From assembly GCF_001650695.1 (NCBI RefSeq), contig NZ_LWQS01000053.1, forward strand, positions 1 through 57,007: a DNA stretch of 57,007 bases, written 5' to 3'. This DNA comes from Chloroflexus islandicus. GTDB lineage: Bacteria; Chloroflexota; Chloroflexia; Chloroflexales; Chloroflexaceae. Every line of letters starts with the position of its first letter. Within the stretch, counting starts at the first letter, position 1. Both the position numbers and the translations under genes were made by a program. A model generated the notes under the pieces. The model ran no database searches, was not told the origin of the DNA, and was given only the letters and a program-made list of their open reading frames with translations. Below are positions 17,391 through 25,862 of this stretch, in pieces.

Positions 17391-18779
17391 TTACTTGAGG
17401 AGATTGATTGCTGCTTGCAGTTGCGGGTCTTCTTCCGGCGGGAAGCGCCACCATTCCGCTTCAATCAGCACATCAGGCACGACGCCGGTGCCTTCGATAA
17501 GGGTGCCGTCAGGCAATTGATAAGCGACTTGGGCTAGTAGCAAACGTGATCCATCGCTAAACTCGTACCCGTAAAGATTTTCGGTATTGCCTGCCGACGG
17601 TACGCCGACAATCGTGGCTTGGCGCAACACCCGCATCCCGGCGGCGAACATCTCGGCGGCGCTCGCCGTCTCGTCACTGACGAGCACCACCACCGGAATG
17701 TCAGTGAGACCGGGGATGGTTTGGCCGCGCGGGATGCGTTGCTCTTCCCGATCGCGCCTCCCAACCGACGCGCCGATGCTGCCGCCATCTTGGAAAAGAG
17801 CGATGATGTTGCGCATCACGTGAATGTAGCCGCCGCTGTTGTCGCGCACGTCGATGATCATCCCGCGCACTGGCCCGCCGGCCAGCAGGCTGGTAAGCGC
17901 GTCACGGGCTTGCGTATCGGCGTTATCGACATAAAAACTGGGGATGGTGAGCAGGCCGATGTCGCCGGGCAGCCGCTCGGCGGTCACCCGGTTGAAGATC
18001 GCAATGTCGATCACGGCCCGCATCACCTCAACGTCCCGCGGCGGTTCGTCGCCGCGCTTGACCGTCAGCCGCACCGTGGTGCCGGGAATGCCGCGCACCG
18101 CGCCAATCGCACCGGCAGGGCCAAACGCATTGGGGTCATTGAACGGAATGCCGTTTACCGCTACAATCAGGTCACGCGGGCGCAACCCGGCCTGATCGGC
18201 TGGCCCGCCGGCAACGACCCGCGTGATCAAACCGCCTTCATCAATCGTGCGTACACTCACGCCAATGCCGCCATACTGCAATTGGCCGCGCGCTTCGGCG
18301 ATCTGGGCCGCCACTTCTTGCGGTGACTCGTACCGCGAGTGGTCATCGCCAAGCTGCGCGATCATATCGCGCATGATCGTGTAAAACTCTTCTGGCGTCG
18401 CCGCAGCTTCGACTTTTGGTTGCAATTCGGCGCGTACTGCCTGCCAGTCGAGACCGTTATAGTCTTCGTACAAATAATTGTCGCGCACCGTTTCCCACAC
18501 TTGCTGGAAGATTTGCAGGCGCTGATCCCGGCTCAGCGGGGCAAGGGTCGGAGTTGGCGCGATCGTTGCCACCGGTGGCGCTGGGGTTGGCGAGAGATTC
18601 AACCCGCTCACAGCGCCGCCTGCCGGCGCAGGGGTTTCGGCTGGCAACGGGATACGGGTCGCCGGCGCAGCGGGCCGGTTATAGCCGGTCGTCGTTGGCT
18701 CTGGCTCGCCGCGCACAAACGTGCAGCCGGCAATCGCCAGCGTGGTGAGCAACAGCAGAATGATTCGTAGGCGATGCAT
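17391..18779 (-). CDS. S41-family (C-terminal processing peptidase-like) lipoprotein
   Basis: 462 residues. A lipoprotein signal with lipobox LAIAGC (modified Cys at residue 19) is followed by a Pro/Thr-rich linker, an N-terminal helical domain (about 85-145), a PDZ domain (about 150-240, YGGIGVSVRTIDEGGLITRV, split by reading) and the S41 core. The serine nucleophile is S373 in ETASAAEMF. Exactly 25 residues later, where Prc/CtpA-type enzymes carry the catalytic Lys, the sequence has Asn (N398 in GVPSAGNTEN). The protein may use a different arrangement, as tricorn-like S41 members do, or be inactive. ATG 18779 gives the clean lipoprotein signal. Confidence 0.9.
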   Translation of the reverse strand: MHRLRIILLLLTTLAIAGCTFVRGEPEPTTTGYNRPAAPATRIPLPAETPAPAGGAVSGLNLSPTPAPPVATIAPTPTLAPLSRDQRLQIFQQVWETVRDNYLYEDYNGLDWQAVRAELQPKVEAAATPEEFYTIMRDMIAQLGDDHSRYESPQEVAAQIAEARGQLQYGGIGVSVRTIDEGGLITRVVAGGPADQAGLRPRDLIVAVNGIPFNDPNAFGPAGAIGAVRGIPGTTVRLTVKRGDEPPRDVEVMRAVIDIAIFNRVTAERLPGDIGLLTIPSFYVDNADTQARDALTSLLAGGPVRGMIIDVRDNSGGYIHVMRNIIALFQDGGSIGASVGRRDREEQRIPRGQTIPGLTDIPVVVLVSDETASAAEMFAAGMRVLRQATIVGVPSAGNTENLYGYEFSDGSRLLLAQVAYQLPDGTLIEGTGVVPDVLIEAEWWRFPPEEDPQLQAAINLLK

Positions 18780-18910
18780 AACGTTTATAACCATAGATGC
18801 CCTTGGTTCGGAGCAGGTTGCTGCTCAACAGTATGATACCATTAGCGTTATGCCTGCGCGGTGAGAGCTTGCTTAGGAATGTGGCGCCGGCATAAGACGA
18901 GAGAGACCGT

Positions 18911-20047
18911 ATGTTGCCAGACATTCAATTCGTGCAACGACCGGGGATGATCGAGTTCGGTTGGGGCCATCTCGCTGCCGAGCTGTTGCCAAGCGCCGAA
19001 GTGTTGCGCGCCACAACGTGGACATTGACCAACGATGCGCCGGCTGCGTTGACCTATGGCTATGCTCAAGGGCCGGGCCGGTTGCTGGCTCTGCTGGCCG
19101 AGCGTCTCGCGGTGCCCGAAACCGATCTGATGGTTACCGGCGGTACATCGCAGGCGCTCGATATGCTCTGCAAGCACTTTACCAAACCGGGTGACGTGGT
19201 GCTGGTCGAAGCCCCAACGTACCATCTGGCCTTGCGGATCTTTCGTGACTACGGTCTCCGTTGTGTGACGGTGCCGGGTGATCAGCAGGGGTTGCACGTG
19301 AATGCGGTGACAGCGCTGGTCAAGCTCTTGCGCAGCCGGGGCGAACGGATCGCCTTTCTCTATCTGGTGCCGACCTACAACAATCCTAGCGGCGTCACCT
19401 TACATGCTGAGCGGCGGGCTGAATTGGCGCGCTTGGCGACGGCGTTAGACTTGACCGTGATCGAGGATGAGGCATACGCCGAGTTGTGGTATGACGCGCC
19501 GCCACCGCCGCCGATTGCGAGTTTCGCCCCCGGCGGCCCGCTCATCCGGCTGGGCAGTTTTGCCAAAGTGCTGGCCCCCGGTCTCCGGTTAGGCTGGATG
19601 CAAGCGCCGGCTGTTGTGATTCAACGCTGCACACAGGCAGGTATGCTCGACAGTGGCGGCGGGGTGAACCATTTCACGGCCCATGTGGTATTGGCCCTCT
19701 TGCAAGCTGGCGATTTTGAGCCGCACCTGCTGCATTTGCGGGTTGCGCTACGGGAGCGCCGCAATACGTTGCTGGCTGCGTTGGCTCGCTCGATGCCACC
19801 CGGTGTTACGTGGCGTCCGCCGTTGGGTGGTTTCTTCGTTTGGTTGCGCACGCCGGCCACGGTTGACACCACGGCGTTGCTGAGCCAAGCCGAAGCGGCG
19901 GGGGTTTCCTACATTCCCGGCGAACGGTTTTATGCCAACGGTGGCGGGCGTAACGAGCTACGTCTCGCCTTTTCAATGGTGCCCGAAGCCGAGCTGGTCG
20001 AAGGCGCGCGCCGGTTGGGTCAGGTGTTGAAGCGGGCCATCGGCTAG
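18911..20047 (+). CDS. PLP-dependent aminotransferase, class I/II (LysN/AAT-like)
   Basis: 378 residues of fold-type I aminotransferase. PLP contacts are visible: GGTSQALDML near residue 78, PTYNNPSG near 156, DEAYAELWYD near 190 and the Schiff-base lysine in LGSFAKVLAPGLRLGWM near 222. The C terminus contains FYANGGGRNELRLAFSM. The style is that of 2-aminoadipate/aromatic aminotransferases related to MocR, but no DNA-binding domain is fused. Single gene, divergent from the S41 protease by 131 bases, followed by repeats. Substrate not determined. Confidence 0.9.
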   Translation: MLPDIQFVQRPGMIEFGWGHLAAELLPSAEVLRATTWTLTNDAPAALTYGYAQGPGRLLALLAERLAVPETDLMVTGGTSQALDMLCKHFTKPGDVVLVEAPTYHLALRIFRDYGLRCVTVPGDQQGLHVNAVTALVKLLRSRGERIAFLYLVPTYNNPSGVTLHAERRAELARLATALDLTVIEDEAYAELWYDAPPPPPIASFAPGGPLIRLGSFAKVLAPGLRLGWMQAPAVVIQRCTQAGMLDSGGGVNHFTAHVVLALLQAGDFEPHLLHLRVALRERRNTLLAALARSMPPGVTWRPPLGGFFVWLRTPATVDTTALLSQAEAAGVSYIPGERFYANGGGRNELRLAFSMVPEAELVEGARRLGQVLKRAIG

Positions 20048-20516
20048 CGTCAGCCCACGGCCCGTCGAGAGGAATGGGGGCGCAGGCCGCCGGCCCGCCA
20101 AGGATAGAACACTTGATCGAGCAGTTGATCACTGTACGATGCCTCAATGCTCGGCGCTGCGCTCCCCTCTCCCGCCGCGAGGTGGGAGAGGGGCTGGGGG
20201 TGAGGGCCAGCAGCCCGCGTAGCGGGCTTCGTAAGCCTAGCCCGGCCCTTCAGGGCCGGGTGCCGGACTTGAACGCCAGTGGGAGAGGGGCTGGGGGTGA
20301 GGGCCAGCAGCCCGCGTAGCGGGCTTCGTAAGCCTAGCCCGGCCTTCAGGGCCGGGTGCCGGACTTGAACGCCAGTGGGAGAGGAGCTGGGGGTGAGGGT
20401 GAAACGGCGCATCGCACCGCCAGCAACCACAGCTATGCTCATGGGTTGCCAAGAGGAATTGGGCCGCCGGCCCGCAGCAACAATTCGTCGCGCTGCAAGA
20501 CCGTTTGGAATGACGT
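20048..20516. repeat. Intergenic 97-bp tandem repeat
   Basis: A unit beginning GTGGGAGAGGGGC starts at 20182 and again at 20279 and 20375 (third copy only about 30 bases). Each full unit carries CCCGCGTAGCGGGC, TTCGTAAGCC and the hairpin CCCGGCCCTTCAGGGCCGGG. Copies 1 and 2 are nearly identical; copy 2 lacks one C in the hairpin. No gene is supported here; spurious ORFs follow the repeat. Confidence 0.9.
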
Positions 20517-21446
20517 ATGCCTCCCGAAGCCATTGCGTTGTTACTGACGAGCGATGATGCTGGCCGTCCGCTCGGCGAGATCGTCGTCGAACGCTTGGGT
20601 GAGCTTGGCCGGCAAGCTGCTGCTCGTGGCGGCCTGTGGTTGCACCGGCGCCGGGTGACGGCTGATATGCCGGCAGTGGCCGGCGAGACGCTACTCGTGC
20701 GGCTGCCGCCGGCGGGTGGCTACTGCGACGCGCCAGTAACGTTGGCTCACATCATCTACGAAGACGATGATCTGCTGGTGATTAACAAACCACCCGCCTG
20801 TTACGTCGGCGACACGCCATGGGATACGCAGGGCAGTGTGCTGGCGGTCTTGACGCAGTTGCTCGCTGCACGCGACGGCCAAGCGCCAACCCTCCATCTT
20901 GCCCACCAGCTTGACTTCGGCACCTCAGGGATCCTCGTGCTTAGCAAGCATCCCCGCGCCAACGCACCGCTCCATGCCGTCTTCAATCGTGGTCAGGCGC
21001 AGAAACGGTATCTAGTGGTATGTACTGGCTATATGCCGGCGCAGGCGGAACTGGTGACTGGCCATGGCCGCGCCGCCGGCGGGCGCTGGCGCCTCTACGA
21101 TCAGGCTGAGATCGGGCGAGCATTACCTGACGGCCAGCGCGTTAAGCTGGCGCACACCCGTTTCGTGTTGCGCCGCCAATTCGCCCAAGCTGCGCTGGTA
21201 TGGGCCATTCCTTTGACCGGTCGCACCCATCAAATTCGCCTCCATCTCGCTTCGTTGGGCTGCCCGATCCTCGGCGACGAACGCTACGGCGGGCCAACAG
21301 CAGTTGCCGGTCTAACGCTGGCCCATCCGCTCCTCCACGCTGCCGAACTCAGCCTGCCGCATCCGCGTGACGGCAAGCTGCTGCATCTCTTTTGCCCGTC
21401 GCCGCCGGTGTTTGTGACGGCTGTTTCCCGTCTCGCTGGCGGCTAA
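20517..21446 (+). CDS. RluA-family RNA pseudouridine synthase
   Basis: 309 residues. The catalytic core starts near residue 75 (IIYEDDDLLVINKPP) and holds the catalytic aspartate D133 in HQLDFGTSG; later blocks KRYLVVCTGY and LTGRTHQIRLHLASLGCPI are typical. The canonical motif is HRLDxxTSG; here the Arg is Gln (Q131), although Asp and TSG are intact. The N-terminal 70 residues are a shortened, S4-like region. RNA target unknown. Single gene behind a repeat block. Confidence 0.92.
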   Translation: MPPEAIALLLTSDDAGRPLGEIVVERLGELGRQAAARGGLWLHRRRVTADMPAVAGETLLVRLPPAGGYCDAPVTLAHIIYEDDDLLVINKPPACYVGDTPWDTQGSVLAVLTQLLAARDGQAPTLHLAHQLDFGTSGILVLSKHPRANAPLHAVFNRGQAQKRYLVVCTGYMPAQAELVTGHGRAAGGRWRLYDQAEIGRALPDGQRVKLAHTRFVLRRQFAQAALVWAIPLTGRTHQIRLHLASLGCPILGDERYGGPTAVAGLTLAHPLLHAAELSLPHPRDGKLLHLFCPSPPVFVTAVSRLAGG

Positions 21447-21459
21447 GCGTATAGTACTG

Positions 21460-21468
21460 TGCTACAAT
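21460..21468 (+). promoter_or_regulatory. Candidate extended minus-10 promoter
   Basis: TGcTACAAT at 21460-21468, 63 bases before the ATG of the DUF2325-like gene. No convincing minus-35 is seen, consistent with an extended minus-10 type. Confidence 0.4.
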
Positions 21469-21531
21469 GTCCGAAATACCTCCAAGCACTCGCTTGGCAC
21501 CCAGCGCCGCTAGCGTTCTCCGAGTGTACCA

Positions 21532-23064
21532 ATGCCGACCGAAGAACATCAACCCGACCTCACCGGCACAATCCAAGCAGTGCTCGATGCGCTGCAACGC
21601 CAAGCGCGCAACGATCGCGAATTGCGCCGCCATCTGCGTGTGATTGGCACTGCGTTGCTGAGCATCGCCGGCGATGATGACGATATGTTGGTGAAACTCC
21701 CTAGTGAAGGTGAGAGCAGCGGATCATCCGCGCTGCACGCAGAAGATGTCGCTGATGGTCGAGCGTATGCAACTGCTGATGCGAACGTGCCGGTGCTGCC
21801 GCCGGCAACGGATGATGATCTTAAGCGTTTAGCCGCTCATTTTGCTGGTGAGCTTGATGCTACTGATCAACCGGTTTCGCCATTGCCTAGTACGCCGTCT
21901 GATCAAGACGAAGCGACCCAACTCGCCGAGTTGAGCGATTGTTTTCAAGCCAAGGCTGCGTATATTCGACAGGCGTTAGGCTCATCAGGGCAGAATCCGC
22001 TCGAACCGTCACCTTGCACGCAATGGATTGGTGCCAAACTCAAGCAATCGGCCCAGTCTCAGCGATCTAATTGGGAAGTGTTTGCTGGTTCATGCGAAGT
22101 GGTGGCGCTGATTGCCGATGCACTGAGCGAGATGGTGAATAACGCTGCGCTCAGGGAGTACTTACCGGAAGGCTTGCTGCTTGCCGCCGAGGCTCAATCT
22201 GCAGTTGCCGCCGTAGTGCGGCGATTGTATAAAAAGTCTGACCCGGCGCAAGAGCGTTTCTTCCAGTGGTTACGGCAACGAACCGGCATCGATCGGGTGT
22301 ATCTGCCGCGCTATATGCGGCGAGATGATACGGCTGACCCGGATCAGTGGCAAGAGCGGCTGGCGCGGGTGCAAGCGTGGCGGGAAACGCTGGATACAGA
22401 GATCTATCGTCGCCGCCACGAGCGTAAGTTGTTCGGCAAACTGCGTTATCAACTAGGCCAAGTGGCTGCGGGAGCGGCTGATCAGTGGCCGCGCGCGCTG
22501 CAAACCATCAACGCGCTGATCGATCTCGGTGTCCCGCCGAGCCACCGCATGCTGCGCCAGTTGTTGTGGCCGTTTCGTGATCAACTGAACGCTGCTAGCG
22601 CCGAATCGCGGCAGCTAGGGTGGGTTGCGCGCGAAGTATCCCGCGTCTCCACCTCGCCATCGGATGCTGAACCATTATCTCCCGCCGATCGCGACGAAAA
22701 ACTGGTCGAGCAAGTGGCCGATCTCCTGCGCAATACGAGTGTTGTCTTGATCGGCGGTGATGAACGACCGCTCGTGCGGCAAACGATCGAAGAAGCCTTC
22801 GATCTGCGCGAGTTGATCTGGTGCGATACCCGTCCGCATCAGAGCCATCTCACGATTGAGCCATTCATTGCGCGGGCAGAAGTTTCAGTTGTGCTTTTAG
22901 CCATCCGGTGGGCGAGCCATGGCTTAGGCGCGGTGCGCGAGTTCTGTGAACGCTATAATAAGCCGTTCGTGCGGTTGCCGGCTGGCTATAGCATCAATCA
23001 GATTGCGTACCAGATTTGGGAACAGGCCAGTGAACGGTTGCGCGCATGGCCGAAGAACACCTAA
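21532..23064 (+). CDS. Large protein with C-terminal DUF2325-like domain
   Basis: 510 residues, soluble. Residues 1-45 are helical, 50-130 acidic and low complexity, 130-390 helical and charged, and 400-505 resemble DUF2325: VVLIGGDERPLVRQTIEEAF, then VLLAIRWASHGLGAVREFC, then KPFVRLPAGYSINQIAYQI. DUF2325 proteins have no firm function; some sit near DNA-repair or chromosome genes. The N-terminal parts are not recognised. Start ATG 21532 follows an extended minus-10 box. It ends overlapping the convergent membrane-protein gene by four bases. Confidence 0.8.
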   Translation: MPTEEHQPDLTGTIQAVLDALQRQARNDRELRRHLRVIGTALLSIAGDDDDMLVKLPSEGESSGSSALHAEDVADGRAYATADANVPVLPPATDDDLKRLAAHFAGELDATDQPVSPLPSTPSDQDEATQLAELSDCFQAKAAYIRQALGSSGQNPLEPSPCTQWIGAKLKQSAQSQRSNWEVFAGSCEVVALIADALSEMVNNAALREYLPEGLLLAAEAQSAVAAVVRRLYKKSDPAQERFFQWLRQRTGIDRVYLPRYMRRDDTADPDQWQERLARVQAWRETLDTEIYRRRHERKLFGKLRYQLGQVAAGAADQWPRALQTINALIDLGVPPSHRMLRQLLWPFRDQLNAASAESRQLGWVAREVSRVSTSPSDAEPLSPADRDEKLVEQVADLLRNTSVVLIGGDERPLVRQTIEEAFDLRELIWCDTRPHQSHLTIEPFIARAEVSVVLLAIRWASHGLGAVREFCERYNKPFVRLPAGYSINQIAYQIWEQASERLRAWPKNT

Positions 23065-23444
23065 CCCACCCGTGGCGAGCGCCGCACCCGTCCGGCTAGC
23101 GTCCCGCCTACTGCGCCGAAGGCGCAACCAATCGCTTGACCCAACAATAACAACGGCGGCACAGCGATCCCGACGTTGGCGATGGCTGCGACCAGAATCC
23201 CAACCACTCCCACCAACAAGCCATGCATCGCGTAGGAATTATCGGCTAGCCATCCGGCAACAAATCCGCCTACGCCGGTCAAACTAGCGCCGATCAAGAT
23301 TAACAGCACATGGATTGGGTTGGATAACGATGGATCGGTAAACACCGCACTCTGCCCGGTGGCCAAGATGACCACCTGAAGCAGGATCGTAAACGCAAAA
23401 TCGGCCATAAAGCCAGAGATCACTGCCGTCCAGCGAATATTCAC
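23061..23444 (-). CDS. Small four-helix membrane protein
   Basis: A 127-residue protein with four hydrophobic segments (about residues 8-30, 44-68, 74-92, 96-118). Glycine-rich helices (TGVGGFVAGWLAD, GCAFGAVGGTLAG) resemble those of TIGR04086-like small membrane proteins; the match is only impressionistic. It converges on the DUF2325-like gene with a 4-base overlap. Function unknown. Confidence 0.6.
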   Translation of the reverse strand: MNIRWTAVISGFMADFAFTILLQVVILATGQSAVFTDPSLSNPIHVLLILIGASLTGVGGFVAGWLADNSYAMHGLLVGVVGILVAAIANVGIAVPPLLLLGQAIGCAFGAVGGTLAGRVRRSPRVG

Positions 23445-23585
23445 GGCTTTCCCTTGCGGATGCTAACGTCAAGGCGCAACAGCTTACTGGTATACGCGCT
23501 GGCATCTGTGATGATGCTAGCGCCAATATCGTAACACAATCCGCTTCGCGCCATTGCATTCGCCGATTGCGTTAGCATCCTCGCA

Positions 23586-23843
23586 TCAACTGGCCATTCG
23601 CCAGACAAAGAGAAAGACGAGCAACGAGATCTGCAAGGCATGAGCGACATCGTACCGCGCCGCGCCCCAGAATTCCTCTTGGCCCAACCACCACCAGATC
23701 CGGTTGAGCCCGGATCGCACCCGAATATCGCTATCCCACCGTTGCAACTGTGAGACACGAGCTAAGCGTAACAACCGGCGAAGACTGTTGGCGAGCGTAA
23801 CCATCCACGCTCCCGCAACCAGTAGTTGCAGTAGCACCTCCAT
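23586..23843 (-). CDS. Small membrane protein of unknown function
   Basis: 85 residues with a hydrophobic N-terminal helix (MEVLLQLLVAGAWMVTLAN) and a C-terminal helix (ALQISLLVFLFVW); the middle is Arg/Trp-rich. The ATG at 23843 has a strong ribosome site (AAAGGAGTG), which supports translation. I do not recognise a family. It is upstream of, and on the same strand as, the 127-residue membrane protein, with a 141-base gap that shows no gene. Confidence 0.55.
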   Translation of the reverse strand: MEVLLQLLVAGAWMVTLANSLRRLLRLARVSQLQRWDSDIRVRSGLNRIWWWLGQEEFWGAARYDVAHALQISLLVFLFVWRMAS

Positions 23844-23852
23844 GCAGCGCAC

Positions 23853-24601
23853 TCCTTTGATGTGGTGTTGTGGTTTGAGTCAGTGGGCGCCGGCGCTGGC
23901 GCGGAGTGATCACAAGATCACTCTTTGTACATAGTATGCACTGATTTTGCCCAAATGCGCAAGGGGGATATGCGAAGAATTTCCCAGTTGTGGGGTGGAG
24001 GTTATCCTATGGGAGCGATATGCTCATGGTCAATGCGGGCGCCGCCATCTCCCGCCCCCATTTGTCACGGCGTGCCGCCGGAGGCGGCGAAGCAATCCCC
24101 TACGAGCACGGGACACATCCCCTTAAACAGGGAGATTGCTTCGAGGGCTACGCCCCCTCGCAATGACTTGAGGAGTGGACAGAACGTTTGATCGAATACA
24201 ACTGTCGATCGCTGTGCGATGCCGTGAAGCCCCGTGCTGCGATCTCCATCACCCCTCCCCCAGCGGGGGAGGGGCAAGGGGTGGGGGCATCAGCCCGCGC
24301 AGCGGGCTTCGTAAATTGTAGCCCGGCCCTTTAGGGCCGGGTACCGGATTAGATGTTCTGTCCGCCCTTGAATCGCAATGACAAAGGGGCGGCAGCACCC
24401 TGCCCGCACCCCTCCTGTCATTGCGAGCCGCCAGAGGCGGCGAAGCAATCTCCCACGAGCACGGATTGCATCTGCTCCGGCATCAATATTCGCCAAAGGG
24501 GGAGATTGCTGCGGGGGCTACGCCCCCTCACAATGACATGGGGGGCGCTTCGCCTAATAATACGAATATGCGGCAGTTTCCCTGCCGCACTCCATATCAT
24601 T
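23853..24601. repeat. Intergenic repeats, two MITE-like copies and one 170-bp unit
   Basis: Two elements bounded by inverted TGTCA...TGACA-type ends occur at 24063-24167 and 24416-24538, with inner GAAGCAATCCCC/CTCC blocks facing each other. Between them at 24178-24350 lies one copy of the GACAGAACGT unit with CTCCCCCAGCGGGGGAG and GCCCGCGCAGCGGGC hairpins. No gene is supported. Confidence 0.85.
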
Positions 24602-24907
24602 CTAGTCGTCATCGTCTCCCGCGATCCGGCGCATCCGGGCCACAATTGCTGCTGCTCCCACCAAGGCTAGCATCGAGCTACACATGACTAGCATCAGCCA
24701 CGTCGCATAACGGCCAAGCAGGGCGCTGATCAGCGATTCTTCCGGCTCTTGGGTGGTACGTGGCGTAATGGCGTTCGTTGTGATGGGGAGTGTGGCGGCC
24801 GGCGTAGAAAAAGTGCTCATAGCTGCGCTGGACGGCGGCGCAGCGAGCGCGATCGTGGCGAGAAGGGTTACGAGCAGGACATGGCTCAGGAATGTTCGGT
24901 TGTGCAT
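24602..24907 (-). CDS. Small exported single-span protein
   Basis: About 101 residues: a signal peptide (residues 1-27, ending APPSSAAM), a Thr/Pro-rich linker, a membrane span (about 73-93, WLMLVMCSSMLALVGAAAIV) and a short Arg/Asp-rich tail. ATG 24907 has CGGAGACG upstream. It sits 58 bases downstream of, and on the same strand as, the ABC ATPase, so they may be co-transcribed. No family recognised; possibly a small subunit of the exporter. Confidence 0.55.
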   Translation of the reverse strand: MHNRTFLSHVLLVTLLATIALAAPPSSAAMSTFSTPAATLPITTNAITPRTTQEPEESLISALLGRYATWLMLVMCSSMLALVGAAAIVARMRRIAGDDDD

Positions 24908-24965
24908 ACAGGCGTCTCCGTGACGGCGGCTCACCCGGCGCTATGATAACAAATCTGCCGTCCGG

Positions 24966-25691
24966 TCATACAATCGCCGTTTCCCGCTGCCACGCCATCG
25001 TCCGATTCTTGACCGGCTGGTCGTCAGCAATCTGGCCGTCGCGCACGCTGATGATCCTCTCAGCGTGTTGGGCAACGTCGTGTTCGTGCGTCACCAGAAT
25101 GACGGTAATGCCCTGCTCGGCGTTCAGCCGCTGAAAAATGCCCATAATCTCGGCCCCGGTGCGTGTGTCGAGTGCGCCGGTCGGCTCGTCGGCCATGATA
25201 ATTCGCGGTTCGTTGACGAGGGCGCGGGCAATCGCTACCCGCTGCTGTTGACCGCCCGATAGCTCGTTGGGCCGGTGGTGCAGCCGGTCACCCATCCCGA
25301 CGGCCTCTAACGCCCTCCGTGCCCGCTCTTGCCGGTCGGGCCGGCCCCTCCCATACAGCATCGGCAACTCGACGTTGCGCAGCGCCGTGGTGCGCTGGAG
25401 CAGCATGTATTGCTGGAAGACGAAGCCGATCTTCTCGTTGCGGATGATCGCTAACTCGTCGTCGGTCAGCTCGCCGACATTGACCCCTTCGAGCAGGTAT
25501 TCGCCTGAGGTGGGCCGGTCGAGACAACCGATGATGTTCATCAGCGTGCTCTTGCCGCTGCCCGATGGCCCCATAATCGCGACCATCTCGCCTTGGTTGA
25601 TAGTGAGCGAGATTCCGCGCAAGGCATGCACTTCGGTTTCGCCCATGACGTAGACTTTGGTGATATTGTTCAATTGAATCAGCGGAGTCAT
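24966..25691 (-). CDS. ABC transporter ATPase, MacB/LolD type
   Basis: 241 residues. Walker [10 protein letters not shown] at 41-49, Q-loop region [13 protein letters not shown], signature [15 protein letters not shown] near 143, Walker [13 protein letters not shown] near 165 and the switch His in [14 protein letters not shown]. The class energises MacB-type or LolCE-type export of lipids, lipoproteins or peptides. The expected permease is not adjacent; the neighbour is a small single-span protein followed by repeats. ATG 25691. Confidence 0.9.
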   Translation of the reverse strand: MTPLIQLNNITKVYVMGETEVHALRGISLTINQGEMVAIMGPSGSGKSTLMNIIGCLDRPTSGEYLLEGVNVGELTDDELAIIRNEKIGFVFQQYMLLQRTTALRNVELPMLYGRGRPDRQERARRALEAVGMGDRLHHRPNELSGGQQQRVAIARALVNEPRIIMADEPTGALDTRTGAEIMGIFQRLNAEQGITVILVTHEHDVAQHAERIISVRDGQIADDQPVKNRTMAWQRETAIV

Positions 25692-25808
25692 AACATTTCT
25701 TGCCGCAATGGTTGGCGATCTCCGGCGCGCGGCGGTGCGCGGCAGTCCTGATTCGCATTGTACCCGATTTTACCCGCCATGCGCCTGACATCGCCGGGCC
25801 GAAAAGAC

Positions 25809-25817
25809 TGGTATAAT
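25809..25817 (+). promoter_or_regulatory. Extended minus-10 promoter of valS
   Basis: TGgTATAAT at 25809-25817, a consensus extended minus-10 box 46 bases before the valS ATG. I found no T-box features in the short leader. Confidence 0.6.
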
Positions 25818-25862
25818 AGTACTTAATGTGACGGTATTCTAGCGCTAATTGTTGAGGCATCT

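Noticed and set aside
20182-20404. Possible CRISPR array
   Set aside because: The 97-bp units are contiguous repeats without unique spacers, and no cas gene is near. The same holds for the 32-bp, 114-bp and 232-bp repeats.
23441-23758. 105-codon minus-strand frame
   Set aside because: It overlaps the 85-residue membrane protein in another frame, has low-complexity composition and no ribosome site.
25692-25862. T-box or other riboswitch before valS
   Set aside because: The leader after the extended minus-10 box is only about 40 bases, too short for a T-box, and no terminator/antiterminator pair is visible.
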